Positions 8,059 to 19,435 of a stretch of DNA of 64,000 nucleotides are shown here, piece after piece (positions within the stretch are counted from its first letter, which is position 1; the number at the start of each line of letters is the position of its first letter). The notes below the pieces were generated by a model that saw only the letters and a list, made by a program, of their open reading frames with translations, was not told where the DNA came from and did no database searches. The translations under genes and the position numbers were made by a program. The DNA lies in the NCBI RefSeq assembly GCF_905397435.1, contig NZ_CAJPVI010000009.1, positions 62,001 to 126,000 of the forward strand. The letters are read 5' to 3'. Source of the DNA: Cupriavidus numazuensis. GTDB lineage: Bacteria; Pseudomonadota; Gammaproteobacteria; Burkholderiales; Burkholderiaceae.

Positions 8059-10470
8059 TCAGTGGTGGATCATCTCGACCTTGGACGCCGCCTTGTCCGC
8101 CACTTCGGCAGGCTTGGCGTCTTCCTCGGGCAGCGGCTCGGGCTTGCGCTCGAGTGCCAGCTCCAGCACCTTGTCGATCCAGCGGACCGGCACGATCTCG
8201 ATGGCGTTCTTCACGTTGTCAGGAATCTCTGCGAGATCCTTCACGTTCTCCTCAGGGATCAGCACCAGCTTGATACCGCCACGGTGGGCAGCCAGCAGCT
8301 TCTCCTTGAGGCCACCGATCGGCAGCACCTCACCACGCAGCGTAATCTCGCCGGTCATGGCGACATCCGCGCGCACCGGAATACCGGTCAGCACCGATAC
8401 CAGCGCGGTCGTCATGGCACCACCAGCCGACGGACCGTCCTTGGGTGTCGCACCTTCGGGCACGTGGATGTGGATGTCGCGCTTCTCGAACATCTCATCC
8501 GTGATGCCCAGCCGACGCGCCCGCGAACGCACCACCGAGCGAGCGGCCTCGACCGACTCCTTCATCACGTCGCCCAGCGAACCGGTGCGCGTGATGTTGC
8601 CCTTCCCCGGCATGATCGCGGCTTCGATGGTCAGCAGATCGCCACCCACTTCCGTCCACGCCAGACCGGTCACCTGGCCGACCTGGTTTTCCTTGCCAGC
8701 CAGGCCGAAGTCGTACTTGCGCACGCCCAGGAACTTGTCGAGGTTCTCCGAATCGACCTTGATCGTGCCCGACTCCTTCTTCAGCAGCAGGAGCTTGACC
8801 GCCTTGCGAGCAATCTTGGACACCTCGCGCTCGAGCGAACGCACACCGGCTTCACGCGTGTAGTAGCGAATGATGTCGCGAATCGCAGCATCGGTGACCT
8901 CGATCTCGCCAGCCTTCAGACCGTTGTTCTTGATCTGCTTGGGCAGCAGGTATCGCGTCGCGATGTTGAGCTTCTCCTCTTCGGTGTAACCCGAGAGGCG
9001 GATCACCTCCATGCGGTCCAGCAGCGGCGGCGGGATGTTCAGCGAGTTCGACGTCGCCACGAACATCACGTCGGACAGGTCGAAGTCCACTTCGATGTAG
9101 TGGTCCTGGAACGTGTGGTTCTGTTCCGGGTCCAGCACCTCGAGCAGTGCCGATGACGGATCGCCGCGGAAATCCTGGCCCATCTTGTCGATCTCGTCGA
9201 GCAGGAAGAGCGGATTGCGCACACCGACCTTCGACAGGCTCTGCAGGATCTTGCCCGGCATCGAACCGATGTAGGTACGGCGGTGACCGCGGATCTCGGC
9301 CTCGTCACGCACGCCGCCGAGTGCCATGCGCACGAACTTGCGGTTCGTGGCGCGCGCCACCGACTGGCCGAGCGAGGTCTTGCCCACGCCGGGAGGCCCG
9401 ACCAGGCACAGGATCGGCGCCTTGACCTTGTCCACGCGCTGTTGCACGGCAAGATACTCAAGGATGCGTTCCTTGACCTTCTCGAGACCGTAGTGGTCTT
9501 CATCGAGCACGCGCTCGGCGTTGGCCAGGTCGTTGTTGACCTTGCTCTTCTTGCGCCACGGCAGGTTCACCAGCGTGTCGATGTAGTTGCGCACGACGGT
9601 GGCTTCCGCCGACATCGGCGACATCAGCTTGAGCTTCTTGAATTCGGCGTCGGCCTTCTTCTTGGCTTCCTTCGGCATGCGCGCAGCCTTGATGCGCTTG
9701 TCGAGTTCTTCCAGGTCGGCGCCTTCTTCGCCTTCGCCGAGCTCCTTCTGGATCGCCTTGACCTGTTCGTTCAGGTAGTACTCGCGCTGGCTCTTTTCCA
9801 TCTGGCGCTTGACGCGGCCACGGATGCGCTTTTCAACCTGCAGGATGTCGATCTCGCCCTCGAGCTGCGACAGCAGGCTTTCCAGGCGCTCGGTCACATT
9901 GACCATCTCCAGGATCTTCTGCTTCTGCTCGAGCTTGATCGGCAGGTGCGCGGCGATCGTGTCAGCCAGGCGGCCTGCCTCGTCGATACCCGACAGCGAG
10001 GTCAGGATCTCCGGCGGGATCTTCTTGTTGAGCTTCACGTACTGGTCGAACTGCGACACGATCGCGCGGCGCAGGGCCTCGGTCTCGGCGCTTTCAACCG
10101 CTGCGGGCGGCACGGGAACGGCTTCGCACATGAAGTGCGATTCGTCCTCGCTGACCTCGCGGATGTTTGCACGCTGCGTGCCTTCCACCAGCACCTTCAC
10201 GGTACCGTCGGGCAGCTTCAGCATCTGCAGAATGTTGGCGATGCACCCGACCTCATACAGGTCGTCGGCGGTCGGTTCGTCTTTGGCGGCAGTCTTCTGC
10301 GCCACGAGCATGATGCTCTTGCCCGACTCCATCGCAGTCTCAAGCGCCTTGATGGACTTCGGACGTCCCACGAACAACGGGATCACCATGTGCGGAAACA
10401 CCACCACGTCGCGCAGCGGCAACAGTGGGAGGCGAATCGGCTCGGCCGGGAGGAGTTGTGTTCCGGACAT
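8059..10470 (-). CDS. lon: ATP-dependent protease Lon
   Basis: An 803-residue LonA protease degrading misfolded and regulatory proteins in the cytosol. The N-terminal substrate domain (about 12-200), a long coiled-coil linker, the AAA+ module with Walker A GPPGVGKT near residue 355, and the serine protease domain with Ser681 in PKDGPSAGG and Lys724 in GGLKEK are all present. I chose the ATG at 10470 (MSGTQ) because GGGGA stands just before it and a heat-shock-like promoter (10501-10528) would start the message near 10494; ATGs at 10473 and 10491 are in frame. It has its own terminators before and after, so it is a single-gene unit. Confidence 0.96.
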   Translation of the reverse strand: MSGTQLLPAEPIRLPLLPLRDVVVFPHMVIPLFVGRPKSIKALETAMESGKSIMLVAQKTAAKDEPTADDLYEVGCIANILQMLKLPDGTVKVLVEGTQRANIREVSEDESHFMCEAVPVPPAAVESAETEALRRAIVSQFDQYVKLNKKIPPEILTSLSGIDEAGRLADTIAAHLPIKLEQKQKILEMVNVTERLESLLSQLEGEIDILQVEKRIRGRVKRQMEKSQREYYLNEQVKAIQKELGEGEEGADLEELDKRIKAARMPKEAKKKADAEFKKLKLMSPMSAEATVVRNYIDTLVNLPWRKKSKVNNDLANAERVLDEDHYGLEKVKERILEYLAVQQRVDKVKAPILCLVGPPGVGKTSLGQSVARATNRKFVRMALGGVRDEAEIRGHRRTYIGSMPGKILQSLSKVGVRNPLFLLDEIDKMGQDFRGDPSSALLEVLDPEQNHTFQDHYIEVDFDLSDVMFVATSNSLNIPPPLLDRMEVIRLSGYTEEEKLNIATRYLLPKQIKNNGLKAGEIEVTDAAIRDIIRYYTREAGVRSLEREVSKIARKAVKLLLLKKESGTIKVDSENLDKFLGVRKYDFGLAGKENQVGQVTGLAWTEVGGDLLTIEAAIMPGKGNITRTGSLGDVMKESVEAARSVVRSRARRLGITDEMFEKRDIHIHVPEGATPKDGPSAGGAMTTALVSVLTGIPVRADVAMTGEITLRGEVLPIGGLKEKLLAAHRGGIKLVLIPEENVKDLAEIPDNVKNAIEIVPVRWIDKVLELALERKPEPLPEEDAKPAEVADKAASKVEMIHH

Positions 10471-10500
10471 CATTTTCCCCAAGTCAGTCATTTAAGGCGT

Positions 10501-10528
10501 AAATTGGGCCGCCCAAATCGATTACAAG
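10501..10528 (-). promoter_or_regulatory. Candidate sigma-32 (heat-shock) promoter of lon
   Basis: On the minus strand CTTGTAA (10528-10522) is followed after 13 bases by CCCAATTT (10508-10501), close to the CTTGAAA / CCCCATnT heat-shock consensus and spacing. A 13-bp palindrome, TTGGGC-C-GCCCAA (10504-10516), overlaps the -10 part. Confidence 0.5.
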
Positions 10529-10637
10529 ATACCGAGACGAAACCGATTTGGATTGACAGGCTGATGCCGCATCCTGCACTTGCAGGCCCCTCTGGAACAG
10601 CATACCCGCGTTTCCTCCTCTTCGTCGGTGGAAATAA

Positions 10638-10670
10638 ACAAAAAAAGCCGCTCGCTTCTACGCGAACGGC
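10638..10670 (-). terminator. clpX terminator
   Basis: GCCGCTCGC and GCGAACGGC (plus view; one G-T pair in the minus RNA) form the stem, followed on the minus strand by a run of T. It lies about 55 bases after the clpX stop. Confidence 0.75.
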
Positions 10671-10724
10671 CTTGTGGCTCGCTGTCGTGGGTTCCTGACC
10701 ACTTCACCCTGGACAGCCCTCGCG

Positions 10725-12002
<1,278 letters not shown>

Positions 12003-12131
12003 AGGAATCAGTCACTTAGCAGTGTGCGCACTGCGGTACAGGGAGCGCCGCAGGAGTACGCTTCTAACGCATCATACGCCAAAACAATTTGCCCAACCGG
12101 CGGGGGTTATCCCGGCCTGTGGGTCAAATGC

Positions 12132-12156
12132 AAAAAACGAGGCACAAGGCCTCGTT
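12132..12156 (-). terminator. clpP terminator
   Basis: AACGAGGC / GCCTCGTT with a 5-base loop, then a six-T run on the minus strand, between clpP and clpX. Confidence 0.85.
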
Positions 12157-12227
12157 CCGGTGTAGCCTGTGCCGTTTGGCCAGCCGACGTGCCGCCGCGC
12201 ACAACCTTGCCGCAGCGGCCCGCAGCA

Positions 12228-12878
12228 TCAGCCGCGGCGGGCAATAACCTTGTCGATCAGGCCGTAGTCCACTGCCTGGTCGCCGCTCATGAAGTTGTCG
12301 CGATCGGTATCGCGTGCAATCTTCTCGACCGGTTGGCCGGTCACCTCGGACAGGATGCTGTTCAGGCGCTCGCGCAGGTACAGGATCTCGCGTGCCTGGA
12401 TCTCGATATCGGACGCCTGGCCACGCGCGCCGCCGAGCGGCTGGTGGATCATGATGCGCGAGTTCGGCAGCGCCGAGCGCTTGCCCTTGGCACCGGCCGC
12501 GAGCAGGAACGCGCCCATGCTTGCCGCCATGCCCATGCACAGCGTCTGCACATCGGGCTTGACGAACTGCATCGTGTCGTAGATCGCCAGACCCGCCGAA
12601 ACCGAACCGCCCGGCGAGTTGATGTACAGCGAAATATCCTTGTCCGGGTTCTCGCTTTCCAGGAACAGCAACTGCGCCACCACCAGGTTGGCGGTCTGGT
12701 CATTGACCTCGCCAACCAGGAACACCACACGCTCCTTCAGCAGGCGCGAATAGATGTCGTAGGCACGCTCGCCCCGGCCGGACTGCTCGACGACCATCGG
12801 CACCAGCCCCAGACCCTGGGTTTCCAGCGCCGAAGCCTGCGTGGTGGCGAGACGGTCAAGCAAATCATTGCGGGTCAT
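12228..12878 (-). CDS. clpP: ATP-dependent Clp protease proteolytic subunit ClpP
   Basis: The 216-residue serine protease forms the ClpP barrel. The catalytic triad is visible as Ser120 (MGMAASMG), His145 (IMIHQPLGG) and Asp194 (DTDRD). The start at 12878 (MTRNDLL) has GGAGA nine bases upstream; the frame reaches 12926 but lacks family resemblance there. It follows tig by 90 bases across a hairpin that lacks a T-run, and is cut off from clpX by a clear terminator. Confidence 0.97.
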   Translation of the reverse strand: MTRNDLLDRLATTQASALETQGLGLVPMVVEQSGRGERAYDIYSRLLKERVVFLVGEVNDQTANLVVAQLLFLESENPDKDISLYINSPGGSVSAGLAIYDTMQFVKPDVQTLCMGMAASMGAFLLAAGAKGKRSALPNSRIMIHQPLGGARGQASDIEIQAREILYLRERLNSILSEVTGQPVEKIARDTDRDNFMSGDQAVDYGLIDKVIARRG

Positions 12879-12926
12879 GCAAGTTCTCCAGGATATCGTT
12901 GGATGGCAAGGAACGCCGGGCTTCAC

Positions 12927-12950
12927 ATCCCCGCGCCGTAGCGCGGGGAT
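12927..12950 (-). other. Hairpin between tig and clpP without a T-run
   Basis: ATCCCCGCGC / GCGCGGGGAT with a CGTA loop, a perfect 10-bp stem. No T tract follows on either strand, so it is more likely an RNA processing or stability element, or a weak attenuator, than a full terminator. Confidence 0.6.
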
Positions 12951-12968
12951 TGCGGATCATGCCGGACC

Positions 12969-14324
12969 TCAGGCTTGCTGTGCGTTGCCTTCGGCGGTCA
13001 GTTCCTCGAAGGACACCGACTTGTCGGTGACCTTGGCCTTGTCGCACACGAAATTTACCACGTTGTTTTCGAGCACGTAGGCTTCCATCTCGGCCAGGCG
13101 CTGCTGGTCGCCGTAGTACCAGCGCATGACTTCCTTCGGGTCTTCGTAGCTCTTGGCGAAGTCCTCGATCTCGGCCTTGATCTGGTCAGCCTTGGCTTCC
13201 AGGCCGTGGGCCTTGACGATCTCGGCCAGGATCAGGCCCAGCTTGACGCGGCGCTCGGCCTGCTGCGCGAACATCTCGGCCGGAATCGGCATGTCCTTGG
13301 CGTTCGGCATGCCACGCTGTTCCAGGTCGCGACGGGCCATTTCCACCAGGCGCTCCTGGTCCTGTTCGATCAGGGCCTTCGGCACGTCCAGTTCGCTCAC
13401 CTTCAGCAGCGCTTCCATGACCTGGTCCTTCAGCATGGAATGCGTGCGGCGCTTCACTTCGCGCTCGAGGTTTTCACGGATGTCAGCGCGCATCTTGTCG
13501 ACGTTGCCGTCGGCGATGCCCAGCGACTTCGCGAACGCGTCGTTCACTTCCGGCAGGTGCGCCCACTCGATCTTCTTCAGCGTGACGGTGAACTCGGCGG
13601 TCTTGCCGGCCACGTCCTTGCCGTGATAGTCGGCCGGGAACGACAGCGGGAAGCTCTTGCTCTCGCCGACCTTCAGGCCCAGCGTGGCAGCTTCGAACTC
13701 GGGCAGCATGCGGCCTTCGCCGAGCACGAACGGGAAGTCCTCGGCCTTGCCGCCGGCGAATTCCACGCCTTCGATCTTGCCAACGAAGTCCAGCGTCACG
13801 CGGTCGCCGTTCTGGGCCGTCACATCGCCGCCACCGTCACCGTGCTCGCCGGCTTCGCCGCGCACGTGGTAATGCACGCGCTGCTTGCGCAGGATGTCGA
13901 TGGTCTTGTCGATCTCGGCGTCGGTAATCTCGGTCTTGGTGCGGGTCACTTCCGCGCCCGTCAGGTCGCCCAGCTTGACTTCCGGGTACACCTCGAAGGT
14001 GGCGTCGAACGCGACTTCGTCCTCGCCCACGCCGTCGGTCTTGATCTCGAACTTCGGCTGGCCTGCAACCTTGACGTCCTGTTCCTTGGTGATGTCGAAG
14101 AACTTGCGGGCAGCCTTGTCGAAGCGCACTTCGAATTCGACTTGCTGGCCGTATTGCTTCTCGACCATCTTCATCGGCACCTTGCCCGGACGGAAGCCCG
14201 ACATCTTCACCGTCTTCGACAGTCGAACCAGGCGGTCCTGCTTTTCCTTTTCGACTTCGGCCTTGGGAATGGCCAGGGTCACCTTGCGGTCCAGTTTGCC
14301 GAGGTTTTCAATGACGTTCGACAT
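12969..14324 (-). CDS. tig: Trigger factor, ribosome-associated chaperone
   Basis: A 451-residue chaperone that docks at the ribosome exit tunnel. The N-terminal ribosome-binding domain contains the GFRPGKVP signature near residues 43-50; the FKBP-type isomerase domain lies around 160-250 ([10 protein letters not shown]); the C-terminal helical arms fill the rest. The start at 14324 gives the family N terminus [11 protein letters not shown]. The FKBP domain has a Gly/His/Asp-rich insert ([12 protein letters not shown]) before the GDRVTLD strand. It leads the tig-clpP-clpX-lon series. Confidence 0.97.
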   Translation of the reverse strand: MSNVIENLGKLDRKVTLAIPKAEVEKEKQDRLVRLSKTVKMSGFRPGKVPMKMVEKQYGQQVEFEVRFDKAARKFFDITKEQDVKVAGQPKFEIKTDGVGEDEVAFDATFEVYPEVKLGDLTGAEVTRTKTEITDAEIDKTIDILRKQRVHYHVRGEAGEHGDGGGDVTAQNGDRVTLDFVGKIEGVEFAGGKAEDFPFVLGEGRMLPEFEAATLGLKVGESKSFPLSFPADYHGKDVAGKTAEFTVTLKKIEWAHLPEVNDAFAKSLGIADGNVDKMRADIRENLEREVKRRTHSMLKDQVMEALLKVSELDVPKALIEQDQERLVEMARRDLEQRGMPNAKDMPIPAEMFAQQAERRVKLGLILAEIVKAHGLEAKADQIKAEIEDFAKSYEDPKEVMRWYYGDQQRLAEMEAYVLENNVVNFVCDKAKVTDKSVSFEELTAEGNAQQA

Positions 14325-14476
14325 GGTCGTGATCCAATCCAGAAATGTAGTTGTGTTCGTAGCGCAATCGCTTGCGCGCCGGCCAGTCCGGCGCTGGCGC
14401 GTGCCCGCGAATTGCAAGCCCCGCGCAAACGGAAAACGAGCATTATCGCACGGTTTGCGTCCGGTTCCGGCAGTTT

Positions 14477-16483
14477 TTACCCTGACAGGCCGCCAGAATG
14501 CACTTCTTCGCGGCCGACCTGCCCATGACGCAGTGCACGCAGCAGCAGGCGCGCGGGGTCGACGGCGTCCGCAAGATCGGCTTCGAGCGGCAGTGGGTCG
14601 CCTTCAATCTGGCTTGCCAGCAACTCCGCGCCCAATGTGGCCCATGTGAGGCCTCGCGACGCATATGCAAGAGCCGCGTAAAGCCCTGGCATGCGCGGAA
14701 TGTCGCGCAAGTGCGCTCCACGCAGTGCCGCGGCCGCCGCTATCGCCGCCGCCTCGTCCGGCATCTGGCCAATCAGCGGCAAGCGGTTGTGTGACACCGT
14801 GCGCACGCCGACATATCCGCTCATCGCTGCGGCATCGAGGCTGCCGACCGCCGCAGCAGCCTGCGGCAACAGCCCGACCAGGCGATCAAGGTTCGCCGCA
14901 TGCACTTCGGTTCGCGCGACCAGCGGTCCATCGTCGGCTTCGTAGCTCGACCCCACCCGCGCGCTACCCTCTTCCGACACCGGCAGCAGGTATCCCGCAC
15001 CGGTCACCACGCAATCCGGCCATGATCCGAGCGCGGTCACCTGCTCTGGCGCGAGCGTGGTGAGCTGGCCGCGCACGCGTCGCACCACCTGGTGCCGCAT
15101 CGGCGCCAGCCGCGGCGCTTCGTGGGCATTGGCCAGCACCAGAATGGGCGCCGACGCGAGGACGGCACCATCTTCGTCGATAGCCTCCCATTCGTCGTCG
15201 CGGCGACGAATACGCTCTACTCGCGTGCCAAACCTCGCCTGCACGGCATCGCCCGCGCGGCGCAGCTGAGCACTGCAGATATCGGGCGGTGCAACCCAGC
15301 CGCCCTGCGGAAACCACAGCCCTCCGCGCGGCACCCCGGCGCCGTGTTGCGATGCCGCCTCCTCCGGCGACATCCAGCGCACGAAGGACTCCGGCAGACC
15401 GAGTGCTTCGAGCGCAGCGCGCTGCGCTTCGGCTTCTGCGTCGTTTTCGCCGATCTGCAGCACGCCGCAGCCATGCCACCCCACCGGTTGACCCGCACCA
15501 GCAAGCGCGGCCCAGGCACGCAGCGCGTATTGGTTGCCAGCGCGCGACAGCCGGGACAGCAGGCTGTCGTCGGACGAGATATGCGCATGCATCGCGGCCG
15601 CACGATGGGACGACGTTTGCCGCGCCGGGCCGTCATGTACGTCGAACAACGTCACCTGCCAGCCACGCGAGGCCAGGCGTTCCGTCACGGCACAGCCCGC
15701 AAGCCCCGCTCCAATCACGATAGCGTGTCGCACCTTCCAGTCTGGCGCAGGAGTCGGCGCATGCCGCCGCGACTTCCATACCGGGCAAAACGTCGCAACG
15801 GTCATGTCCCGCTTGCCGCCGAAGCCCGGCGCCTTGCGCGCGTCGAAACCCGCCTGCTGCAGACCCCGGCGCACGAAGCCCGCTGCCGTATAGGTCGCCA
15901 GCGTGGCTCCCGGCCGAGCGAGCCGCGCGAGGCCCCGAAACACCAACGGCGACCACATGTCCGCATTGCGCGACGGAGAAAATCCATCCAGGTAGAACGC
16001 ATCCGCGCCGGCCACCAGCTTGGGCAGCACTGCCTCGATATCGCCGAGCGCCAGTGTCAGCGTCACTCCGCCATCCTCGAACGCAAGCCGGTGCAGGCCG
16101 GGCAGCGCGTCCGGCCAGGCCGCCTGCAGTTGCTGCGCGAGCGGTAACAGATCCGCGAGCCCGGCATGCAGTTGTGCCAGACCCTCGCGCGTGAACGGAT
16201 GTTTTTCGATCGAGACGAAGTGCAGCCGGCGACAGCGCTGCGGATCATTGCGCCACGCCTGCCACGTCGCGAGGAAGTTGAGCCCTTGCCCGAATCCGGT
16301 CTCGACGATCACGAACTGATCGCGCCCCGCCCAGGCTTGCGGCAATCCATTGCCACTCAGAAATACGTGATGCGCCTGCGCCAGGCCGCCTTCCGTGCTG
16401 TGGTAGACGTCGTCGTAGCGAGGGGAATACGGAGTGCCTTCGGCAGACAGGATAGGCTCGGCGGGCTCGAGTGCGCGCGACAT
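14477..16483 (-). CDS. mnmC: tRNA 5-methylaminomethyl-2-thiouridine biosynthesis bifunctional protein MnmC
   Basis: A 668-residue fusion completing the mnm5 modification of wobble uridines. The N-terminal MnmC2-type methyltransferase has [11 protein letters not shown] as the SAM motif and [13 protein letters not shown]; the C-terminal FAD-dependent oxidoreductase begins near residue 255 with [11 protein letters not shown] and removes the carboxymethyl group. Start 16483 ([10 protein letters not shown]) is chosen over upstream in-frame starts, which add residues unlike the family. It is divergent from rlmJ, with a 116-base shared upstream region that contains a possible -10 TATGCT on the minus strand. 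Confidence 0.94.
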   Translation of the reverse strand: MSRALEPAEPILSAEGTPYSPRYDDVYHSTEGGLAQAHHVFLSGNGLPQAWAGRDQFVIVETGFGQGLNFLATWQAWRNDPQRCRRLHFVSIEKHPFTREGLAQLHAGLADLLPLAQQLQAAWPDALPGLHRLAFEDGGVTLTLALGDIEAVLPKLVAGADAFYLDGFSPSRNADMWSPLVFRGLARLARPGATLATYTAAGFVRRGLQQAGFDARKAPGFGGKRDMTVATFCPVWKSRRHAPTPAPDWKVRHAIVIGAGLAGCAVTERLASRGWQVTLFDVHDGPARQTSSHRAAAMHAHISSDDSLLSRLSRAGNQYALRAWAALAGAGQPVGWHGCGVLQIGENDAEAEAQRAALEALGLPESFVRWMSPEEAASQHGAGVPRGGLWFPQGGWVAPPDICSAQLRRAGDAVQARFGTRVERIRRRDDEWEAIDEDGAVLASAPILVLANAHEAPRLAPMRHQVVRRVRGQLTTLAPEQVTALGSWPDCVVTGAGYLLPVSEEGSARVGSSYEADDGPLVARTEVHAANLDRLVGLLPQAAAAVGSLDAAAMSGYVGVRTVSHNRLPLIGQMPDEAAAIAAAAALRGAHLRDIPRMPGLYAALAYASRGLTWATLGAELLASQIEGDPLPLEADLADAVDPARLLLRALRHGQVGREEVHSGGLSG

Positions 16484-16599
16484 GGGCAGGACAGGAAACT
16501 GGAATGCAGTCAGGGGGCGACTGGCGGCGGATGGTAGCATAGCGCCCCATCCTGCAATCCGGCCCGGCCGCACCGGCCGCCGCCCCGCGCTGATCCGCC

Positions 16600-17457
16600 A
16601 TGCTGTCCTATCGCCACGCTTTCCATGCCGGCAACCATGCCGATGTCCTCAAGCACGCCGTCGTCGTGCAGTTGCTCGAGCACCTGACCCAAAAGGACAA
16701 GCCGTTCTGGTACATCGACACGCACGCGGGCGCCGGCCTCTACGCGCTGGATCACGCCTACGCGCAGAAGAAATCGGAGTTCGAGACCGGCATCGGCCCG
16801 CTCTGGCGCGCCGCCGCCTCCGGCACCGCGCTGGGACCGATGCTAGACGAGTACCTGGACCAGGTGCGCGCACTGAATCCGGACGGACAACTGCGCCACT
16901 ACCCGGGCTCGCCATGGCTGGCCTGGCAAATGCTCCGCGACCAGGACCGCCTGCGCCTGTTCGAACTGCACAGCACCGAAATCCAGGTGCTGCGCGACAA
17001 CTTCCGCGGTGCCGGCCGAAAAGTCATGCTGTATGACGGCGACGGCTTCGGCGGCATCAAGGCGATCCTGCCGCCCGCGCCGCGCCGCGCGCTGGTGCTG
17101 ATCGACCCGTCCTATGAAGACAAGCAGGACTACGCGCGCACATTGCAGACGCTCCAGGATGGGCTGCAGCGCTTTGCCACCGGCGTCTATGCGATCTGGT
17201 ACCCGCAGGTGCAGCGTCGCGAATCCGTGCAGTTGCCGGTGCAGCTCAAGAACCTGCCGCTCAAGAGCTGGCTGCATGTCAGCCTGACGGTCAAGCACCC
17301 GGTTGCCGGCGGACTCGGGCTGCACGGTAGCGGAATGTTCATCGTCAATCCGCCGTGGCGCCTCAAGGAATCGCTGCAGCAAGCCATGCCGGTGCTCAAG
17401 GAACTGCTGGCGCAGGACAACGGCGCCGACTTCGTGCTCGAAGCCCAGGAAGACTAA
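16600..17457 (+). CDS. rlmJ: 23S rRNA (adenine-2030-N6)-methyltransferase RlmJ
   Basis: A 285-residue SAM methyltransferase acting on 23S rRNA A2030. The N-terminal [19 protein letters not shown] segment is diagnostic, DTHAGAGLY is the SAM motif and IDPSYEDK is the catalytic (D/N)PPY-like motif. The length is normal. Its TAA overlaps the stop of the converging VanZ-like gene (CTAA at 17454-17457). Confidence 0.95.
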   Translation: MLSYRHAFHAGNHADVLKHAVVVQLLEHLTQKDKPFWYIDTHAGAGLYALDHAYAQKKSEFETGIGPLWRAAASGTALGPMLDEYLDQVRALNPDGQLRHYPGSPWLAWQMLRDQDRLRLFELHSTEIQVLRDNFRGAGRKVMLYDGDGFGGIKAILPPAPRRALVLIDPSYEDKQDYARTLQTLQDGLQRFATGVYAIWYPQVQRRESVQLPVQLKNLPLKSWLHVSLTVKHPVAGGLGLHGSGMFIVNPPWRLKESLQQAMPVLKELLAQDNGADFVLEAQED

Positions 17458-17873
17458 CTGCGCGAAGCCCCGGCACGCTGCCCGCCGGCTCGGGAAAACA
17501 GCCAGTCCAGCGCCATGGCAGCCAGCAATCCGATGGAATCGGCCAGCACATCCATCGGATCCGCGTCGCGATACGACGTCATTCCCTGCAGCAGTTCGAT
17601 CAGGACGCCATATCCGACCAGAGCCAGCACCACCCACGTACGCTGGCGCGCATAAGCCCGCCTGCCGAGCCAGCCCAGCACCAGGAACGCCAGCACGTGG
17701 TTGGCCTTGTCCCACCCGGTGGTCGGGAGAGGCTGAGTGGGCGGCAACAGGGCCAGCACCAGCACTGCGATCAGGCAAGGCCAGAACAGCAAGCGCCAGC
17801 GCCGTGGCGCTTGCAGGAACGCTGCGTGGGAAATCATGGGGGATGGCGTACGTGTTTCGAACAATCCCCGCAT
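17454..17873 (-). CDS. VanZ-like membrane protein
   Basis: A 139-residue protein with about four membrane segments and the features of the VanZ-like family: a first helix after a basic start, then DKANHVLAFLVLGWLG and ELLQGMTSYRDADPMDVLADSIG, the conserved Lys/His and Asp region. The function of chromosomal VanZ homologues is mostly unknown. A second start at 17837 (MISHAAFL) is equally likely; neither has a clear ribosome site. It converges with rlmJ and overlaps it by 4 bases. Confidence 0.75.
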   Translation of the reverse strand: MRGLFETRTPSPMISHAAFLQAPRRWRLLFWPCLIAVLVLALLPPTQPLPTTGWDKANHVLAFLVLGWLGRRAYARQRTWVVLALVGYGVLIELLQGMTSYRDADPMDVLADSIGLLAAMALDWLFSRAGGQRAGASRS

Positions 17874-17924
17874 ACTAACGGGTCGCCGCGCTATTGCGCC
17901 GGCACTACGCGGTCAGGGACACGC

Positions 17925-18878
17925 TCAGGCGGCCAGCTTGCAGTCGAAATACAGCGGCTCGCGATCGTCCAGGATGGCCTGCATGGCGGCCAGGTCCGCG
18001 GCTTCGGGATTGAGCCAGGCATCGACATGCTCGGGACGAAGCGGAATGATGCAGCGGTCGTGGCCGGCAGCCGCCACTTCCGGCGGCGGTTCGTCGGTGA
18101 TAGCCGCGAACGAGTACAGGTCTTGCTCCCCCTCTCCACCCGGACTCACCGACCACAGGCACGCCACCAGCATGTCCTGCGGCGGGCGCGGCTGAAATGC
18201 CAGGATAACGCTCTCCTCGGCCTCGCCAGGCAGCAGCGCGCGGCGCTCGGCCTTGTGGCGCGGCACATGCTCATAGAAGGCGGTGATCACCATCACCCCG
18301 TGACGATGCCCGAACAGTGCGCGCCACGCGCGCTCCAGGTTGTCGCGCCGCGCATTGTAGGTACCGGGCCGCTTGCGCTCGTCCACCTCGGTCCAGCCTG
18401 GCAGGCGGCATTGATAGCGCATCGGGACCACCACCCTGCGCCCGCCCTGCGAGATGATCACGGGCGCGTAGTAGCCCGGAAAGACACGGCGGTCCTGATC
18501 ACCCAGCCCGGAATGCTGCAGGTCGGCCAGATTCTGCTGGGCCCTGGCAATCTTGTCGGTGGCGATGCGACGGTCGGCCTCGGCCTTCTTGGTCGACCGC
18601 GTGGCCAGTGTCCGCTCGGCCTCGGCAAGACGGCCGCGTTGCTGGAAGATCTCGGCTTCGAACCGGTTGGCCTGCTCCTTGTCGCCATCACTCACGATCG
18701 CGGCGTTCGATTCCGCCGACTCGGCGAACGCCTTGCGCAGCGCCCTCGGAATGCGCTGCCAGCCGCCAGTCCGTCGCTGGTGCCAGAACAATTCCACGAA
18801 ACGTTCGATGCTGATCGACGCCCCGTATTCGCGCTCGAACCTGCGGAACTCCGCCTGGATCTGGGAGGAATAGCACAT
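17925..18878 (-). CDS. SRAP-family protein (YedK/HMCES-like) with internal coiled coil
   Basis: SRAP proteins react with abasic sites in single-stranded DNA through Cys2 to form a protective crosslink. Here Met1-Cys2 is intact, and the partner residues fit as Asn175 (TYNARRDN), Glu203 (FYEHV) and His273 (AGHDRC). At 317 residues it is much longer than the usual 220-250. The extra length is a highly charged helical segment at about 62-122, likely a coiled coil, inserted between the N-terminal Cys region and the core. Start 18878 is fixed by the need for Cys at position 2. It stands alone with no visible LexA box. Confidence 0.85.
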   Translation of the reverse strand: MCYSSQIQAEFRRFEREYGASISIERFVELFWHQRRTGGWQRIPRALRKAFAESAESNAAIVSDGDKEQANRFEAEIFQQRGRLAEAERTLATRSTKKAEADRRIATDKIARAQQNLADLQHSGLGDQDRRVFPGYYAPVIISQGGRRVVVPMRYQCRLPGWTEVDERKRPGTYNARRDNLERAWRALFGHRHGVMVITAFYEHVPRHKAERRALLPGEAEESVILAFQPRPPQDMLVACLWSVSPGGEGEQDLYSFAAITDEPPPEVAAAGHDRCIIPLRPEHVDAWLNPEAADLAAMQAILDDREPLYFDCKLAA

Positions 18879-19024
18879 GGGCAATGTCCTTTTGCCGGGC
18901 GCTGGTGGCGCTCGCTCAGGATCATTCTAAGCCGGTAAGCGGAGGCGTCGGGAAAGGCGGCAATCTGGACGGCCGGACGAAAAAGTCAGCCTTTCGCCAC
19001 ACGAATGGAGAATGAATGGGGGAT

Positions 19025-19111
19025 TGGTGCGAGGGAGGGGACTCGAACCCCTACACCATTGCTGGCGTCAGGACCTAAACCTGGTGCGTCTACCAATTTC
19101 GCCACCCTCGC
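19025..19111 (-). tRNA. tRNA-Leu (anticodon TAG)
   Basis: An 87-base class II tRNA: acceptor GCGAGGG / CCCTCGC, D arm with TTGGTAGACG, anticodon loop TTTAGGT giving TAG, long variable arm, T arm GGGGTTCGAGTCCCC, CCA encoded. Confidence 0.96.
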
Positions 19112-19435
19112 GGTCCTTGCGAGCCCCCGGACGGGGCCGCGATGCTCGTTGCAGCGATGGCGCGAAAGCAAAAAAGGCGGCTGGAACTGCCCGCCTTCCT
19201 GTGTCGCCTGCCGCCGCGCTTGTGCGTGCTCTGCAACGAAGCAGCGGATTGTAGCGCAAGCCTCGGGGGGAATCCAGCCCCGCCCCGGCGACATAGTGCA
19301 AGCCCTCATGTGACTTGCCTTTCGCGATGGTAGTCCGCGATCTATGCTGAAGTTGTGGGACGCCTTCGGCATGCACGCACAACGTCGCAATGCTGGAAAG
19401 CTCCTGCGATGCCTCAGCCCCCGAACGGAGGGGAT
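19112..19435. other. Intergenic stretch between tRNA-Leu and a secreted-protein gene
   Basis: No credible gene is seen in these 324 bases. It holds a hairpin with a minus-strand T-run (19171-19197), a minus-strand TACAAT (-10-like) at 19252-19247 upstream of that hairpin, and the GGAGGGG ribosome site of the gene starting at 19436. Confidence 0.6.
19171..19197 (-). terminator. Terminator-like hairpin upstream of tRNA-Leu
   Basis: AAGGCGG / CCGCCTT with a 10-base loop; on the minus strand the stem runs into TTTTTT. No gene lies on the minus strand just upstream, so what it stops is unclear. Confidence 0.6.

Noticed and set aside
10473..10491. Longer Lon starts
   Set aside because: Starts at 10473 and 10491 add non-family residues; 10491 would leave almost no leader after the predicted promoter.
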